Shown here: one piece after another, positions 1-12,445 of the stretch | How the letters are laid out: every line of letters starts with the position of its first letter | Numbering within the stretch: the stretch's first letter is position 1 | DNA from: Seriola aureovittata | Lineage: Eukaryota > Chordata > Actinopteri > Carangiformes > Carangidae | Length of the DNA stretch: 64,000 bases | NCBI RefSeq assembly: GCF_021018895.1 | Contig: NC_079372.1 | Span: 15,528,318-15,592,317, forward strand | Direction: 5' to 3' | Translations under genes and position numbers: made by a program | Notes under the pieces: model-generated | What the model was told of the DNA's origin: nothing | The model's database searches: none | Seen by the model: only the letters and a program-made list of their open reading frames with translations

Positions 1-2662
1 AAGCTTGTCTTTGAAGAGATGAAACAACCACATGAAAACGATATAAGACAAAAGCTTCACAACAAAACAAACGAAAAACAAACCAAAAAAAAAAAAGGTA
101 CCAGTAGCTACCAGGTCTATAGAGTGTTTTGTGGCTTCACAACAAAATCTAGCTCTCTGGTGGTAGGTGTTAGCTATAATGTGCCTTTCCCTCCTAGCAG
201 GTTGAGCACCCACTCATTGGAGCACCGGAAACCAAGAGACGAACATGTACCAACAAAGCTCCCAGATACTGACTGCAGCCGAACAATTTAAAAGAAAATA
301 GAGGGAAAAACAATTGTAAAATTATACTAACAGATACCAAATCTGATAGCACCAACTCTAAATTTCTAGAACAAGAGGTAGTGTGAGCCTGATGAATACA
401 CTATAAACCAGAGCACTGCCTTGAAGGGAAGCAACAACATTGACTTCACTATCACTAGCTGTAGTAAACACAAGTCAAAGTCAAGTCTACTATAAAACTC
501 TGAACGACAGGAACACGTTTATGAAGATGGGGTGACGGTACCACATCTAATGCACGTACTTAGCAAGAAAAATACTTTGACACCCGTCTGTCTGAACGCA
601 GTGTCCCCTTCCCTGTTTCATCTTAATTTCATCAGTGTCTTACAAATGCCCACGCCCTCCCCCTCGCTGACTGACAGTTCCCTCAATGCCTCACATTCAG
701 GCAAACCATACACACTAGCTACAGCAAGCATCATCAGGAACAACAGCGGTGCACTGCGTGTTGTCCTCATGGAAGGTTTAAAATGGTTTATAGTTGTCAT
801 TGCAAAATGTGCCAATATGAGGGGCCATCAGGGGCACCTTTCTTCTCCTTGGGGGCCCCAAGCATTTTTCCTGGTTTGCCTCTTCCGATGGCGCGACTCT
901 GCTGACTTGTTAAGTCTGGGAGTCCTCCCTGCCCCCTAGTAAATTGGTCCCTGTGTCTCACACTCTAAAGTCTGTGACTGCAAATATCTTGTTCTCACTT
1001 CTTTTGATCCAAACTGTAATTGCACCCTGCCAGATCACAGTGCCTTCACCCACTGATCACAACTATATTTACATACAGTTGACCACCGCTCCTTCGACAG
1101 ACTTTGACAGAGTCTATTACCTCAGATCTGTTCTGTGTCAGTGGGCTCACCTTATTTTGGAATACTAATTAACTCACACCTCCTCAGCGAACTTTAAACT
1201 AAGGACTTGAGTTATTTTCTTCAACAATATCAGATTGAACAATGTTGTTTGGTGCATAATTATGGCTACTACCTCACTTTCTGTTGCAATATATAGCTGG
1301 AGATTTCTGTGGTGATGCTCAGGTATGCTCAGCGTATCAGTGTGCTGATGCATGTTATCATCTTATTAATATTATTTACATTATCAATAACTAAACCAGC
1401 TGATTTGCTTAGTCAGTCTTGAAGCTGATTACCTAACATGATTTTACCCGATGATGCAATATATAATTTTAGTAATAATGCCATTTTAAATTATGAGTTT
1501 GTTCCACAATAATAATCCCCTTTCCTGAAAAATAGGACTGATGTTGTTTATATTGGATTTATTAAATCTCATACAGATGAATGAAATGTGTATTTATTTT
1601 GAAGAAATAATATATTATATATCAGAAAAAACACAAATGATGATCATGACTGTCATGACAGTAACATGACTGAGCAGCTGATCCTGCACTGTGCTAGCTT
1701 AGAAGACTGCTGAAGACAAAAGTCTCTCATTTTCTTCCACCTCTGACAGTCCTTTCCACCATATGCGATATTGTAAAACTGGCCCGATGCTATTCTAAAC
1801 ATGTCAACCCATTCCTATTTCTGGAGTAAACAGGAAGTTCAAAGGCAAAACAATGGAATCCAAGTACTTCCTGCATAAGGTCAGTATCACAGTCATCCAA
1901 AAAATATGAGTAATTTGAATCATGACAGTATGGCAAATGCTGCATTGCTACTATTTCAATACTGCAGGATCTTACTCGTGCATTAATCCTAAATGAGAAT
2001 AAATACTCAAAGAATGATACTTGTGCTTATTTCTTCTGCAACATGGAGAGATTACGGTACATCACAAAGCACATGAAGGGGCATGATGTTTGTGGCCATG
2101 TGACAATAGAAAATATAAATTGCTGGGATTTACTATGTTTGACCTTGTAACGGCTCTCTGGTCTGTATTTATGAAATGTATAGGGCACTGTGGATAAATG
2201 CAGTCTTTATATGAAATACATAAAACAAAACTTCATCTGATGTTGTAGGCCGTTTTCCCAATTTACTTTTAAGTTCTTATTTGTCTGTCAATGCAAAGCT
2301 GCAGTCTGTCTTTTGTCTCAGTGGCTTAAAAACTTAAAAGGAGCCATCTTCAATCTTCTCAAAAAAAAGAGATTGAAAACCTGGGGCATTTTTTCTTTTA
2401 CATTTCCACTATATTTCCTCATTTTTTTATCTTGCAATGAGACTCATGGAGCTGATTGCTGTGCCGTGACGGATATTAATGCCCGGGGAAGGAGAAAGGT
2501 AGTTGGCAGCGAGGTTGAAGAAGGAGGCGGGTGGGGTGGGGTGGTGGTGGTTGGGATTTAGCCAAGCTTCAAGGATTTCGTTGTGCCCCGGACCCCTGGC
2601 ACTGTCTTGAGCTCCTGTCATCTTTTTGTGGGCGGCGGGAGTGACACTTAATGAAGCCTCGC

Positions 2663-2663
2663 T

Positions 2664-2730
<67 letters not shown>

Positions 2731-2752
2731 TGCGTACATGTGTGTGTGCGTG
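2663..2752. repeat. (TG)n microsatellite
   Basis: A pure TG tract of 58 bases (2669-2726) is flanked by interrupted TG units. It can adopt Z-DNA and is probably polymorphic. Confidence 0.97.
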
Positions 2753-3060
2753 GTGGAAGTAGGAAGTCATGCTTCTCTCACTGAGATGCCACTCGGGCTG
2801 CTGTAATGAGCACGGGCGTCATGCTGTAGCAGCTATTTAGGCTCCTCGCAGGGTCACTGCTACTCAGTGTGCTGTGATAAGCCACTGGCACGGGTTTGCA
2901 TGAGCAGAGTGGACGGGGGACATATGCTGAGCTACTGAAGCCAGACTGCAATGTCTCGTATGGGATATGCATGGCACCAGATTTCATAGTCTTCCATGAT
3001 GACTTGCTTTACTGCACTCAAATGTGAAGAACTTGGTAACATGATGTGCACTGTTATGCT

Positions 3061-3585
3061 TTAAAGGTCCCATATTTTCTGATGTTTTGTTGAAGTGTTG
3101 ATCCATAAGGAGATATATTTGTGGTTTAAAGCACCAAAAACCATCTCAATGTAGTTTGTACATCTCCTCTCTCAGGCTTCTCTCTGGAGCTCTAGCAACA
3201 ACAGGTTGGTGAGCCAATCAGAAGAGAGTCTCTGAGCCCCCCTCTGATTGGCTGACTGTTTTCTGAGTGATCGAATCAAAGTATAGCAGATTTCAGGTAA
3301 ACAATCAGAAAAAAAAATCCTACAAGGTTGGACAGTGGGTGCAGGTGGGCTTTGGGCATGGCTGAGAGCAGTGACTGCTTTGTTGTGACATCATAAAGTT
3401 ACAGAAGTCCCAAGGCTCATTTTAAGGCTCAGTGGACTGAGTGCTTTGATACTTTCACAGTATAAATATAGAACCTAGACCTACTTAATTATATATATAT
3501 AATTAAGTTATATATATAAAATATTACTTATATTATAATTAAAAATGACATGGAAATCTCACTTTATACAATATGGGATATCTTT
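3061..3585 (+). mobile_element. Family A MITE, copy A1
   Basis: Starts with TTAAAGGTCCCATATTTT and ends near CAATATGGGA, the mirror-image terminus of this family, although the last bases have decayed. Between the ends it carries blocks shared by every copy: a GTGGTTT..AGCACCAAAAACCATCTCAATG block, a CCAATCAGAAGAGA block, a TGTGACATCA..AAGTTACAGAAGTCC block and CTTTCACAGTATAAATATAGAACCTAGACC. The 3' portion contains an AT-rich expansion with a perfect 24-bp palindrome at 3484-3507 that is absent from sister copies. No reading frame is present, so it is non-autonomous. Confidence 0.85.
3484..3507. repeat. 24-bp perfect AT palindrome in MITE A1
   Basis: CTTAATT, then an alternating AT core, then AATTAAG. 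The two halves are exact reverse complements, so the site can extrude as a cruciform. It is followed by more AT-rich DNA to about 3540. Confidence 0.9.
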
Positions 3586-4742
3586 GGGATAATGGGAGGA
3601 AATTGAGCACAATAACTGATATGTTACTGGTTTTAACTCTTAATACATACTCTTTAATGTAACTAAACAGCTATGGATAAATGAGGCCTCATGTGGTGTT
3701 TTATAGTTTGAAACCTTTTAGACATTTCAATGACAGAAGATGGACAGTTTCTTTCAGCAAGGTGAGAAACTACGAAGTCCTGATGTCCAGTGAATCATTA
3801 CTGCTTTATTTACAATAAATTTCCAAATTTAAAATATTTCTTTAAAAAGACTTTCCCTCCATGTAAAATGTCAGAAACAAGAGCTTCCAAAGTACTGACT
3901 GAGATTTAGATGAAAAAACGATGTCTTGGGCAGTGGTAAATGGAAAGAAGAAAAAAACCTCAGCTGTGCAGCCCAGAGAATTGCAGCTGCTCTTTCATTT
4001 ACGCCTGTTGGCCTTGATGTTCATTTTAAAATCATTGGGGTATAAAAACAAAATTGTTTTGTCCTGGTTATTTATTCTTCTACTTTAAAAGAAACTGTGG
4101 AGACAATTCATAAAGAAAAAAAAAAGTCAGGTGTAGAAAGTAAAAAGAGAATAAAAACACACCTTTAATTGTACAATAACGGAGGTCTGACTAATCAGAC
4201 ACTGAAAAATAAATGTCTCTTCCTAATTCAATACTTCATATATTCAGTCTCAAAACTTATTTCCGTTAAATTAAACATAAAACCCAAGAAACTGTGTAAT
4301 TCCCCTCAATTCCAATACAGTTTCTTTTGTACAAGCCCTGGAGTCTTAAAGCATATTTTACTCATGGTAGATAATGTTAGCCTTCCATATCAAAGTCTGC
4401 TCAGGTTTTCCTAGTACATCACAGAGATACATTAAGCATAAGAATGGGTGCTTTTACTAATTATGTTGAGATTATGAAGTGAATAGCAAAGTGTACATTA
4501 ATCAGAAATACACATTATCTGGTGAACTCAGGAGCAAAGGAGGGAATTGAGGGGAAAATAAGTTAAAGGGGGATTTTTTTTTTTTTTAAAAAGGAAGGCA
4601 TAGGTAATGCCGGCAAGTAGCATGGTGCAAGTAATTCTGCAGATGAGAACAGACCGGGCTCCATCTGGAGGGGTCAGAGGACAGCGAGCAGAGCCCAGAC
4701 AGAGAGAGGGGAGACTGAGGTGCCAAAGGCTGTGGACGTTTA

Positions 4743-4991
<249 letters not shown>

Positions 4992-7244
4992 TCAAATTTA
5001 AATTCATAAACAACCTACGCCACACTCGACTGACCGACAACAAGCCCCAAATCAAAAGACTGTTTGTTTGCGCAGCAATTGCTTTTACCTGTGAAAGCTA
5101 GGTGCTAAGTGGCAAAAGACGGGATATTGAAGCTGTCAGATTTAATGAAACATTAATTTGGCTCCTTCATTAAAATCTAGATGTACGCATGACAAAGAGG
5201 AACACAAAATTAGGACAGTTGCTTCTCTGGGAACAATAGCAGTTCAGGCGAACTCTGAGGAAAGTGTAGGGGCTAGACTTTCATCTTAAAGAGGAGGGAA
5301 ATTTACTATTCTCCTTGGAGCGACAGAATGACAGAGGAAAGAGATAAAGAGAGGAGGAAGAAACAGAGAGAGCTCCCTTGTGTTTTTCTTTAGTAGCACT
5401 CTTCCTCTGTGTGGACTCCAGCCGTGAGCGTCTCGAGAAGGGACACGCTGGATGAGCTTCAAATATGACGCCAGTTACACTTAAGGCATCAGTGACCAGA
5501 GCTTCCTCCTCAGAGCTGCTCAGCAGGAGGTACACAATTAACCTTATAGAGTCAGAGATATTGAGCACAGAGTTCCGCTATCTACATAAAACATCACATT
5601 GGACTTTGTCTGACAGCTCAGCACAGTCTCGACTCGACAGAGACTAAAAATGTGCTATTGTTTGCCGTCAACATCTGCCACCGTGTTCAAAACCGTGTTC
5701 CCATCCCCGCTTCTCCAGATTAGAAAAAATGTTGAGATATCAAAAAATCAAGCAGAAGCCAGGCTGTGAGTAATGTCAAACTCCAGTCGAGATCTGTGTT
5801 AAGCTACTGCGAGGAACATCAGTCAGTAAGATAATACACCTCTCCCAGCGGGACACCTACAGAGACTGTAAATATATGATTTTTTTTCCCCCATCGTGAG
5901 ACTAATTTTGCAAGCTGTTGGCTAATCTGCTGATGAATATTTGATCATACCAAACAGTTTAGAGCCTGTGTGCCAGGCGCTTCTAATTTCTGATCCACTG
6001 CACACTAAAAAAGTCACTGTGGAGCTGCTTTGATTTCCGTATGAAATATTTTTTCAACTCCGTTCGAATCTGTTCACCAATGTAAACACTCTCACACACA
6101 CAGACAGACACACACAAAAGATTCCCTCTTTCAAACGAGCGGCAGGGTTCAAACTAGTTGAAATTGGCAGACAAAAAGTGAATAAGAAATAATCGTACTG
6201 CATAGTAACAAAGAGAAACATTCCGACAGTTAAAGTAATGAAAAATTAGTAAAGTGAAAAAGTGTGGAGCATCCTACGCATCCCACGCTCTACAAGAGTT
6301 CTACGCCGAAACTTTAACGCTTTCTCTTTTTTTCTTCTTTTTTTTTTTGTCATGACACCCATTTTCAGCAGGAAGTATTGAATGATAAACTTGGCTGCTT
6401 GGCAATGAAAAGCTATTGCCTACCTAATTCAAAAATATTGTAAATTGAATGAGGTTCTCTTATTCAGCCCCTGGGGGGATAAAACATCTACCGCTGGGAC
6501 TGTAGATCAGCGGCATTATGTCGGCGGGTTAAGGGGATTGATTCTTCCCTCCTTAACATCCATCAAAAAGTGGTGGTGAAAAGTTTTCTGATTAAGGCAA
6601 TTGGAGTTTCTTGCTTACTGGGTGTTCAACGCTTCTCAATACTTTGTGCTTTTGCTCTGCAGGCGCACACATGAGCTAATAATTCAAGTGATTTTGGAAT
6701 TTCTGCATTGCTTTGCATTTGCCTGGTGCTTTACTTTTTGCCGAAACAGTACAGTAACTGCAGCATGGCAGAGGTACAAGTGAAGGGCCGGGGCCAAGAG
6801 AAGCATAGCTCTGCATTATGTAACTTTTTACTGGCACAATGAATGTGAGGAATTTATGTCAAGGGATACAAAAGCTGGTTCTGGCGACGCATCACAACTT
6901 GAAAGCCACAAGCCTGCGGTCCACATTCCCAGAAGCCGTGAGACATGAAAAAACCTCCAAAACACACACACACACACATACACACACAAACAATATACAT
7001 CCCGTTCCTTCCCACCATTTCAGGATTGTTCCCATGTTGAAAGGGACGGGAGTGATTCTGCTACTATACTTCATGCTTGGGAATGCAACCCTGGATCCCA
7101 TTTTTCACACACTGCCTTAAAAGATCAGCTGGTTTCAGTATGGACAATGAGGGGTACTAATTGTTACCACAGGATTCCCAGGATTCCTGCAGGGAAGGGT
7201 AGATACTCCACTGGGTCAACAAAATCAATCTCTCTCTCCCTCTG

Positions 7245-7245
<1 letters not shown>

Positions 7246-7297
<52 letters not shown>

Positions 7298-7303
7298 AAC
7301 ACA
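7246..7303. repeat. (CA)n microsatellite
   Basis: A pure CA run of about 45 bases followed by CA-rich interrupted units. Confidence 0.95.
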
Positions 7304-7683
7304 TGCAAATCACCTCCCCTGCCCATAGCAAACTCCCACTCAAGTGCTTCCAACAGGGTAGCCTTTGTGGCCCGCCTGTCAGGTTGCGTTAGCGTGCTAC
7401 ATCATATCTCCAGAGACGGAGAGCAAAAGAGAGAAAGGGAGGGAGCGGCAACTCTCAGCTTCCCGCTAGGATACAAGGCAGCACATCACTGGCCTGCCAG
7501 GCTGGTAGTACGAGGCATGTGGGACACAATGGAAGCCTTTGTGCCTTGTCATCTGGCTATTAGACACTCTCTCATACAGGGGGGGAGTTAATGGGGAGGG
7601 GGTGATGGGGGGGCGCTACAGTTCAAGGATGGAGAATCATTAAAAACAGAGGAAGCGAAGGGAAGGCAGTGCGTTGGGATTGG

Positions 7684-7720
7684 GGTGGGGGGTGGAGGTG
7701 GTGGTGGTGGTGGTGGGGTG
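7684..7720. repeat. G-rich GGT repeat
   Basis: Repeated GGT/GGGG units on the plus strand, with more G runs just upstream (7580-7612). The antisense reading gives a meaningless polyproline frame. Confidence 0.85.
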
Positions 7721-8699
7721 TTTGCAGAATGGAGTAATGATGATGCATGGGAACGCACGTCGAAACTCACACCGCCTCTCTCCGCCTGCCCTTTCATCAT
7801 TATTCTATCGCTCCATCTCTGACTGTGCCTCCCGAATCTTTGCCTCCCGTGCTGTGGAGATTCATCAGCCCTGGCAGATCCTCACAGGCCTACTCACACC
7901 TATGTTGTTTGAGATCACTGTCTGAATAGCTATCTACCTTCCCTGCAACCCCCCCCCCCTTTTTTTTTCTTTATTCCACTGCTCGCCACTTAACCTTTTG
8001 TTTTCTCTCATATCACAAGCCTCTGCTTTCAAATGATGTGTGCAGCAACCTGTCACTGACTCCGCTGCAGCCCTTATCTGCCCGTCTTCTGCCTCTAAGA
8101 TCAGTGTAGATAAAGGCAAATGAAAAACCAAACCCTCGCTCTGTCTAAATCTGCTATTAGTTTTCAGTCTCACACATATGGAGGAGGAGAGGCCTTACTT
8201 AGATCAATAATGAAAGACCTTCAGAATAAAAAAAAAAAAAAACATACTGTATGGCTGTAACAAAACCCCCACTTTCTTTCTATCTCACGCTCTATCACAC
8301 ACACACATACACAGAAATGAAAGCAAAGCACATGCTACTGCCCATCATCCTTTCCCCATTCCCCTTGGACACTTACATTTTGGCATTTGCCATGGGAAAC
8401 TTACCATCTGTCATTTTTCAGTCACTGATGTCAAAAACTATTGAAGTGCTTTGCAGAAACTCTTTCATTGAGAACCAAGTTGCTTGTGCGCCAGAAGACC
8501 AGACAAGAGCTTCAGTTCTGCTACTGCTATAAAACAGGCTCAGCAGCATGGAGCACCATTTTTGACCCAACTTTTCTGCTGAAAGGTATATGATGAAAGT
8601 CTACAAAGCCTTTAAATTGTCCAGTTATTTGGCTTATATGTGAGCTTTGGATTTTTGTTTGGCCAAACTGCAGCAAAATTGAATAGAAATAAGTCAAAA

Positions 8700-9160
8700 T
8701 GGTGTACGTTACTACAATACATCTTGAGGGGGGCATCAATATATGTACAGGATTTCATGGAAATCCATCCAATAGTTAATGAGGCATTTCACTCAAACAG
8801 AGAAATGAGAACCTAAAGGTGGCACTAGGGAAAATTCAGGGAATCACCACAGCTAGTTGGCTTCATCTTCTGGAGACCATGAATATCTGTCAGGTTTCCA
8901 TGCAATAGTCGCAGAATTTATATATATATATATATATACTTTATTCCGACAGTACAGTGAGCGATAGACAGGAAATTCAGGGAGAGAGAGGGGCGACAGC
9001 ATGCAGCAAAGGGCCGCAGTTAGGATTAGGCCATAATGGTACCCGCTCTACCAGGTGAGCCAGTGAGGCGCCCCCATGGTTGCAGAGTTTTATGTTGTGA
9101 CCAAAGTGGCAGAAAGACTGACCGACTGATCTATAGATCCAAGCCCCTAATCATGCTGAT
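8700..9160 (+). mobile_element. Family B MITE copy B1, interrupted by a SINE
   Basis: The left part (8700-8918) and the right part (from about 9082) belong to one family. Shared phrases are CATGGAAATCCATCCAATAGTTA, GGTGGCACTAGGG, CTTCTGGAGACCATGAATATCTGT and, after the insert, GACCAAAGTGGCAGAAAGACTGACCGACTGA. The same phrases recur in copies at 21.1, 32.9 and 36.9 kb. The outer termini are too decayed to place exactly. Confidence 0.65.
8919..9081 (-). mobile_element. tRNA-derived SINE, with (TA)n tail, nested in B1
   Basis: On the minus strand it begins GGGGGCGCCTCACTGGCTCACC. A good RNA polymerase III A box, TGGCTCACCTGGTAGAGCGG (minus strand of 9043-9062), follows. Next come CTGCGGCCCTTTGCTGCATG and a CT-rich stretch typical of a widespread teleost tRNA-SINE, ending AATAAAG plus (TA)10. 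The B box expected about 30-40 bases after the A box is degraded, so this copy is probably dead. Similar words GCAGAATTT (8911-8919) and GCAGAGTTT (9082-9090) flank it and look like a target duplication with one mismatch. Confidence 0.8.
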
Positions 9161-10980
9161 GAACTGCAATTTTGATGAAATTAACAAAATGTAATCCGTC
9201 AATGAGAAAAAAATTGAAATGCAGAAACACTAAATACTGAATCAGTACTGCGTGAATATGGCAAAGCAACCATTCCGCCAAAAGCAAAAAAGGCCGGCCT
9301 TTCCCTAAATCCCCGCAGCTCAGCTCATTTCTTGACACATCAGCATGTCCTCACTTCACCAGGGCCAAAACAATTGACTAGCACTACATATATTTACCCA
9401 GGCAGGCAGCAAACAGGCAGTTAAATAACAATGCTTTTCTTAAATGAGAGTAGAAGCAATGCAGAGCTGTTACCAGCAGGGGTGTCAGTGGGCGTCTAAT
9501 GAGGCAATTCTCTGACAGTAGCGCAGCTCTGGAATCAGCTCTGGAAGCCCCCACCATCTGCTAATTACCACCTTGTTAGGTTCATTTGGCAACTCGGGGC
9601 AACATAATGTCCTGCCTCATTCTGTGTGACAGGCAGGCAGAGAGAGGGAATCAACAGTTTATTGGCATCTAAGGGACACCCACTTTCTTCACTTTCTCTG
9701 TGAAATGGCAAAGAGACAAATAAGATCAACAATTCTGGCATGATTTGCCTGGGATGAAACCAGGCAGCAGACACACAGAGAGAGTGTGTCTGCTGCCTGG
9801 TCTCATCCCCCAAAACCCAATCTCATGTTCCCTGAAAGTGATAGCGGTGGAGGCTCAACCTTCCCTTGAACACTTCCCCTTGAAATGGGAGAAGTGTGGA
9901 GCGTTTTCCCATCTGAGACAAGATCTTACGACCACTGTTAAAGCTGAGAGCTGTAATTGGCCGTTGAAAAAAGGGAGTCAGTGTGAAGTCAATTAGTGGC
10001 TGCCGAGCCCAAGAGATTAATTGCGGATGGAGGGAAGCTTTGGGATAAAAAATGTTACATGAAGGAAATCAATGTCCCAATCACCCCTTTTTTCTCCCTT
10101 TCAGGTTAGATACATCTCTCTTGAAATCCAATTAGTGGGACACTATCCCAACGTAAGGTCAGACTGCACAAGCCGTGTGTTTTGGCGGTGAAATGGCTAA
10201 TGATCAGGCTGAAAGACTCTTTATACAAGAGCCTCTTTTCCAATCGTATCTTTTCTTATACTGATTCACAGAAAGAAAAAAAAAGATTTTGTCGTCAGCA
10301 ACTTTGCATCAAAAGTTTTGCAGTATTCATAAGCCATGAGCATGACATTCCTGTCAATAACACAGAGAGGGATGAGGTGCTATAGAGGAGAAGTGACTCT
10401 TCATGATACTATTTGGAGCTTGCTGTCCCACAAAAACAATGGTATCATCCCTACACCCTTGGCAGAATAGCACCTCTTTTAGCAGGTAATTGAAAGGAAT
10501 GGTCCTGCTACACATAGCGTGCCGGCTTAATGTTGCGGGCTTATTATAGTCGATGTGATAATCATCTGCGCATTTGGCAATAGACACAGATGGTGTCCCA
10601 AAGCACTCGGCATTCAGAGATACATTCTTGGCTCCGGATGGCATGCCTGCTATTGTTGGCTGACTGTACTAAATATCCATTAGTTACATGTTTGAGATAA
10701 AACTGGCTTAGTGCATTCTTGGCTCATTTAATAGGACACACCTATTCTGTTGATACATGGAGTATGTGTGTATACAGTCTCACAACTTCAGAGCAACCAG
10801 CCAACGCGTAGGTTGGCATAATAAATTACTGCGCCAAGAGGTGAGCTTGCATTAATTCAAGGTAACTCCCCACTTTTACAGCATGTAACTAAATCTTTTC
10901 CAGACAGTGAGAAATGACCTTGAAATCGTCCTTTCTAATCCTATTGTGGCTCAGAATAGGACAATGAACAAAAAGATGAA
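9160..10980. other. Intronic stretch with one strong hairpin, otherwise no gene seen
   Basis: Low-repeat DNA. The region 9900-10160 contains several TAATTG/AATTAG words (GTAATTGG, CAATTAGTGG, TTAATTGCGG, CCAATTAGTGGG) of the kind bound by homeodomain factors and is a candidate regulatory block. The hairpin at 9751-9809 is listed separately. Confidence 0.5.
9751..9809 (-). ncRNA. 59-nt near-perfect hairpin (possible small-RNA precursor or MITE remnant)
   Basis: Arms 9751-9776 and 9784-9809 are 26 bases each around a 7-base loop. They differ at one position, which is A:C on the plus strand but a G:U pair on the minus strand. An RNA copied in the magi3 sense direction would therefore have 26 continuous pairs. 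The 5' arm on the minus strand begins GGGATGAGACCAGG. The stem is short for a conventional animal pri-miRNA and its perfection also suits a young inverted duplication or a tiny MITE. No known miRNA is recognised. Confidence 0.4.
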
Positions 10981-10989
10981 ATTAAGATG

Positions 10990-11032
10990 GGCGGGGTGAG
11001 GTGGGGGGTGGGGGGTGGGGGGTGGGGTGTGT
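10990..11032 (+). other. G-quadruplex-capable G-run cluster
   Basis: Five runs of 4-6 guanines are separated mostly by single T residues, which meets the usual G4 pattern several times over. In a magi3 transcript the strand is C-rich, so any quadruplex would form on the template DNA strand. Confidence 0.75.
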
Positions 11033-11137
11033 GGAGCCTTCTTTGTCTTGTCTGTCCCTTTTGGATCTTTAGCTGGGGCATGAAGGTGAAACGACAGTCA
11101 CAGCCACCCCGCAGTCATCCTGAACGAGCGGGGCCCC

Positions 11138-11166
11138 TCTCCTCCTCTCTCCTCCTCTCTCCTCCT
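11138..11166. repeat. Tandem TCTCCTCCTC-type minisatellite
   Basis: About three units of a 10-base pyrimidine motif, ending before CTGTCCGC. Confidence 0.8.
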
Positions 11167-11329
11167 GTCCGCATCCCGTGATGTGGAGCAGACTGACAGA
11201 TCATGACATTAACTTCTCTTTTGCCCAGTATCCATGTCCGACCGCTTTCCCCGGGCCCTGTTATCTGCCCGGCCGCAGTCTGTTGGGTCCAGTGTTGCTC
11301 AGTGGACAGATACAGTGGTTAGGGGACCA

Positions 11330-11565
11330 ACGACAAAGAGCAATGACTTTGGTTATCCCCTGACTTTTCCTCAGCAGGTAAAGATTTCCACTTATCCGGT
11401 GAAATATGTTGACATCTAGTAGATGGACTGGCGAAAAATTTCCTGGTTCCCACAGGATGCACCCTAATGACTTTTGTGAACAAGCTCAAACAATTTGGCG
11501 ACATGTCTTCACAACTACTAAATGAATAGCTGTGAAATTTGCAACAGATATCCATGGTGCCCAGT
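11330..11565 (-). mobile_element. Family B MITE fragment B2
   Basis: The plus strand reads GACTTTGGTTATCCCCTGAC, the reverse complement of the GTCAGGGGATAACCAAAGTC phrase of the 36.5-37.1 kb copy. It continues through a match to the TGGGAACCAGG region and an ACCATGGATATCTGTTGCAA block, the counterpart of ACCATGAATATCTGT in B1. Neither terminus is recognisable. Confidence 0.6.
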
Positions 11566-12385
11566 GGTTAATTATATTGGAGGGTAAATTATGTATAATA
11601 TGACAAAAGTTACAGATTTTGTCAGTGTCACTAATGATTCCTTTCACTCAAAGACTGACCACCTCTATAGTATGTTCTGTTTGCCACTCTGCACAGAGAA
11701 CAGTTCAGTACAGAACCATACACTGAGACTAGTCCCCACGGCGCAGGGGCTGCCATTCAGAGAGGCACTGCAAGAGAAGAAACTAACACAAAGAAAAAAG
11801 CAGGTCATTACAGCAAGACAGACTCTAACAAGCCATAGAAATCTCTGTTGTCCAGTACTGCTGAGGGCATTGCTTAGGCATGCATTTCCAGAATTACAAC
11901 CAGGCAATAGACAAGATAAGAAAAGCAGACGGAAAGGGAGAAAGCATTTGGAGAGAGGATGAAAAGAGCCAGATTTTTTAACAAGGTATCTTTCGGCTTT
12001 TGCACCTGTCTTTTTTGCTACTGGTTTCTCTTTCATCTCTAGGCGCCAATATTCCAGCAGCTCTAATCCACTCTAAAAAGCAGAGCTCTAAACCTCTAAC
12101 AGCGAGGTTAGCTCCCTTGTGAGGCATACAGACCAGATAAAATGACTGGATAAAATGCTAACATAATGCAACAGAGTTTAGGGTGGGAGGCGTGTGTGTG
12201 TGTGTGCACTTCAGCCTCAAAGCGCCATTTCCTCCCCGCCCCACTGTTCATCTGGGTGATCTTGTTGTGTGGAGGCCGCCCCGATGGGAGGCAGAGAAGA
12301 AGAAGGAGCTCCTTTCTGCACTGTGCATCCTCGAAAACATGCTGATGTTTGCCATCACTGTAGTTTGAAACCTCCATTTGTCTAT

Positions 12386-12445
<60 letters not shown>

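Noticed and set aside
11591..12036. Overlapping 123-codon frames on both strands
   Set aside because: Open on both strands with no known motif and no splice structure; probably chance.
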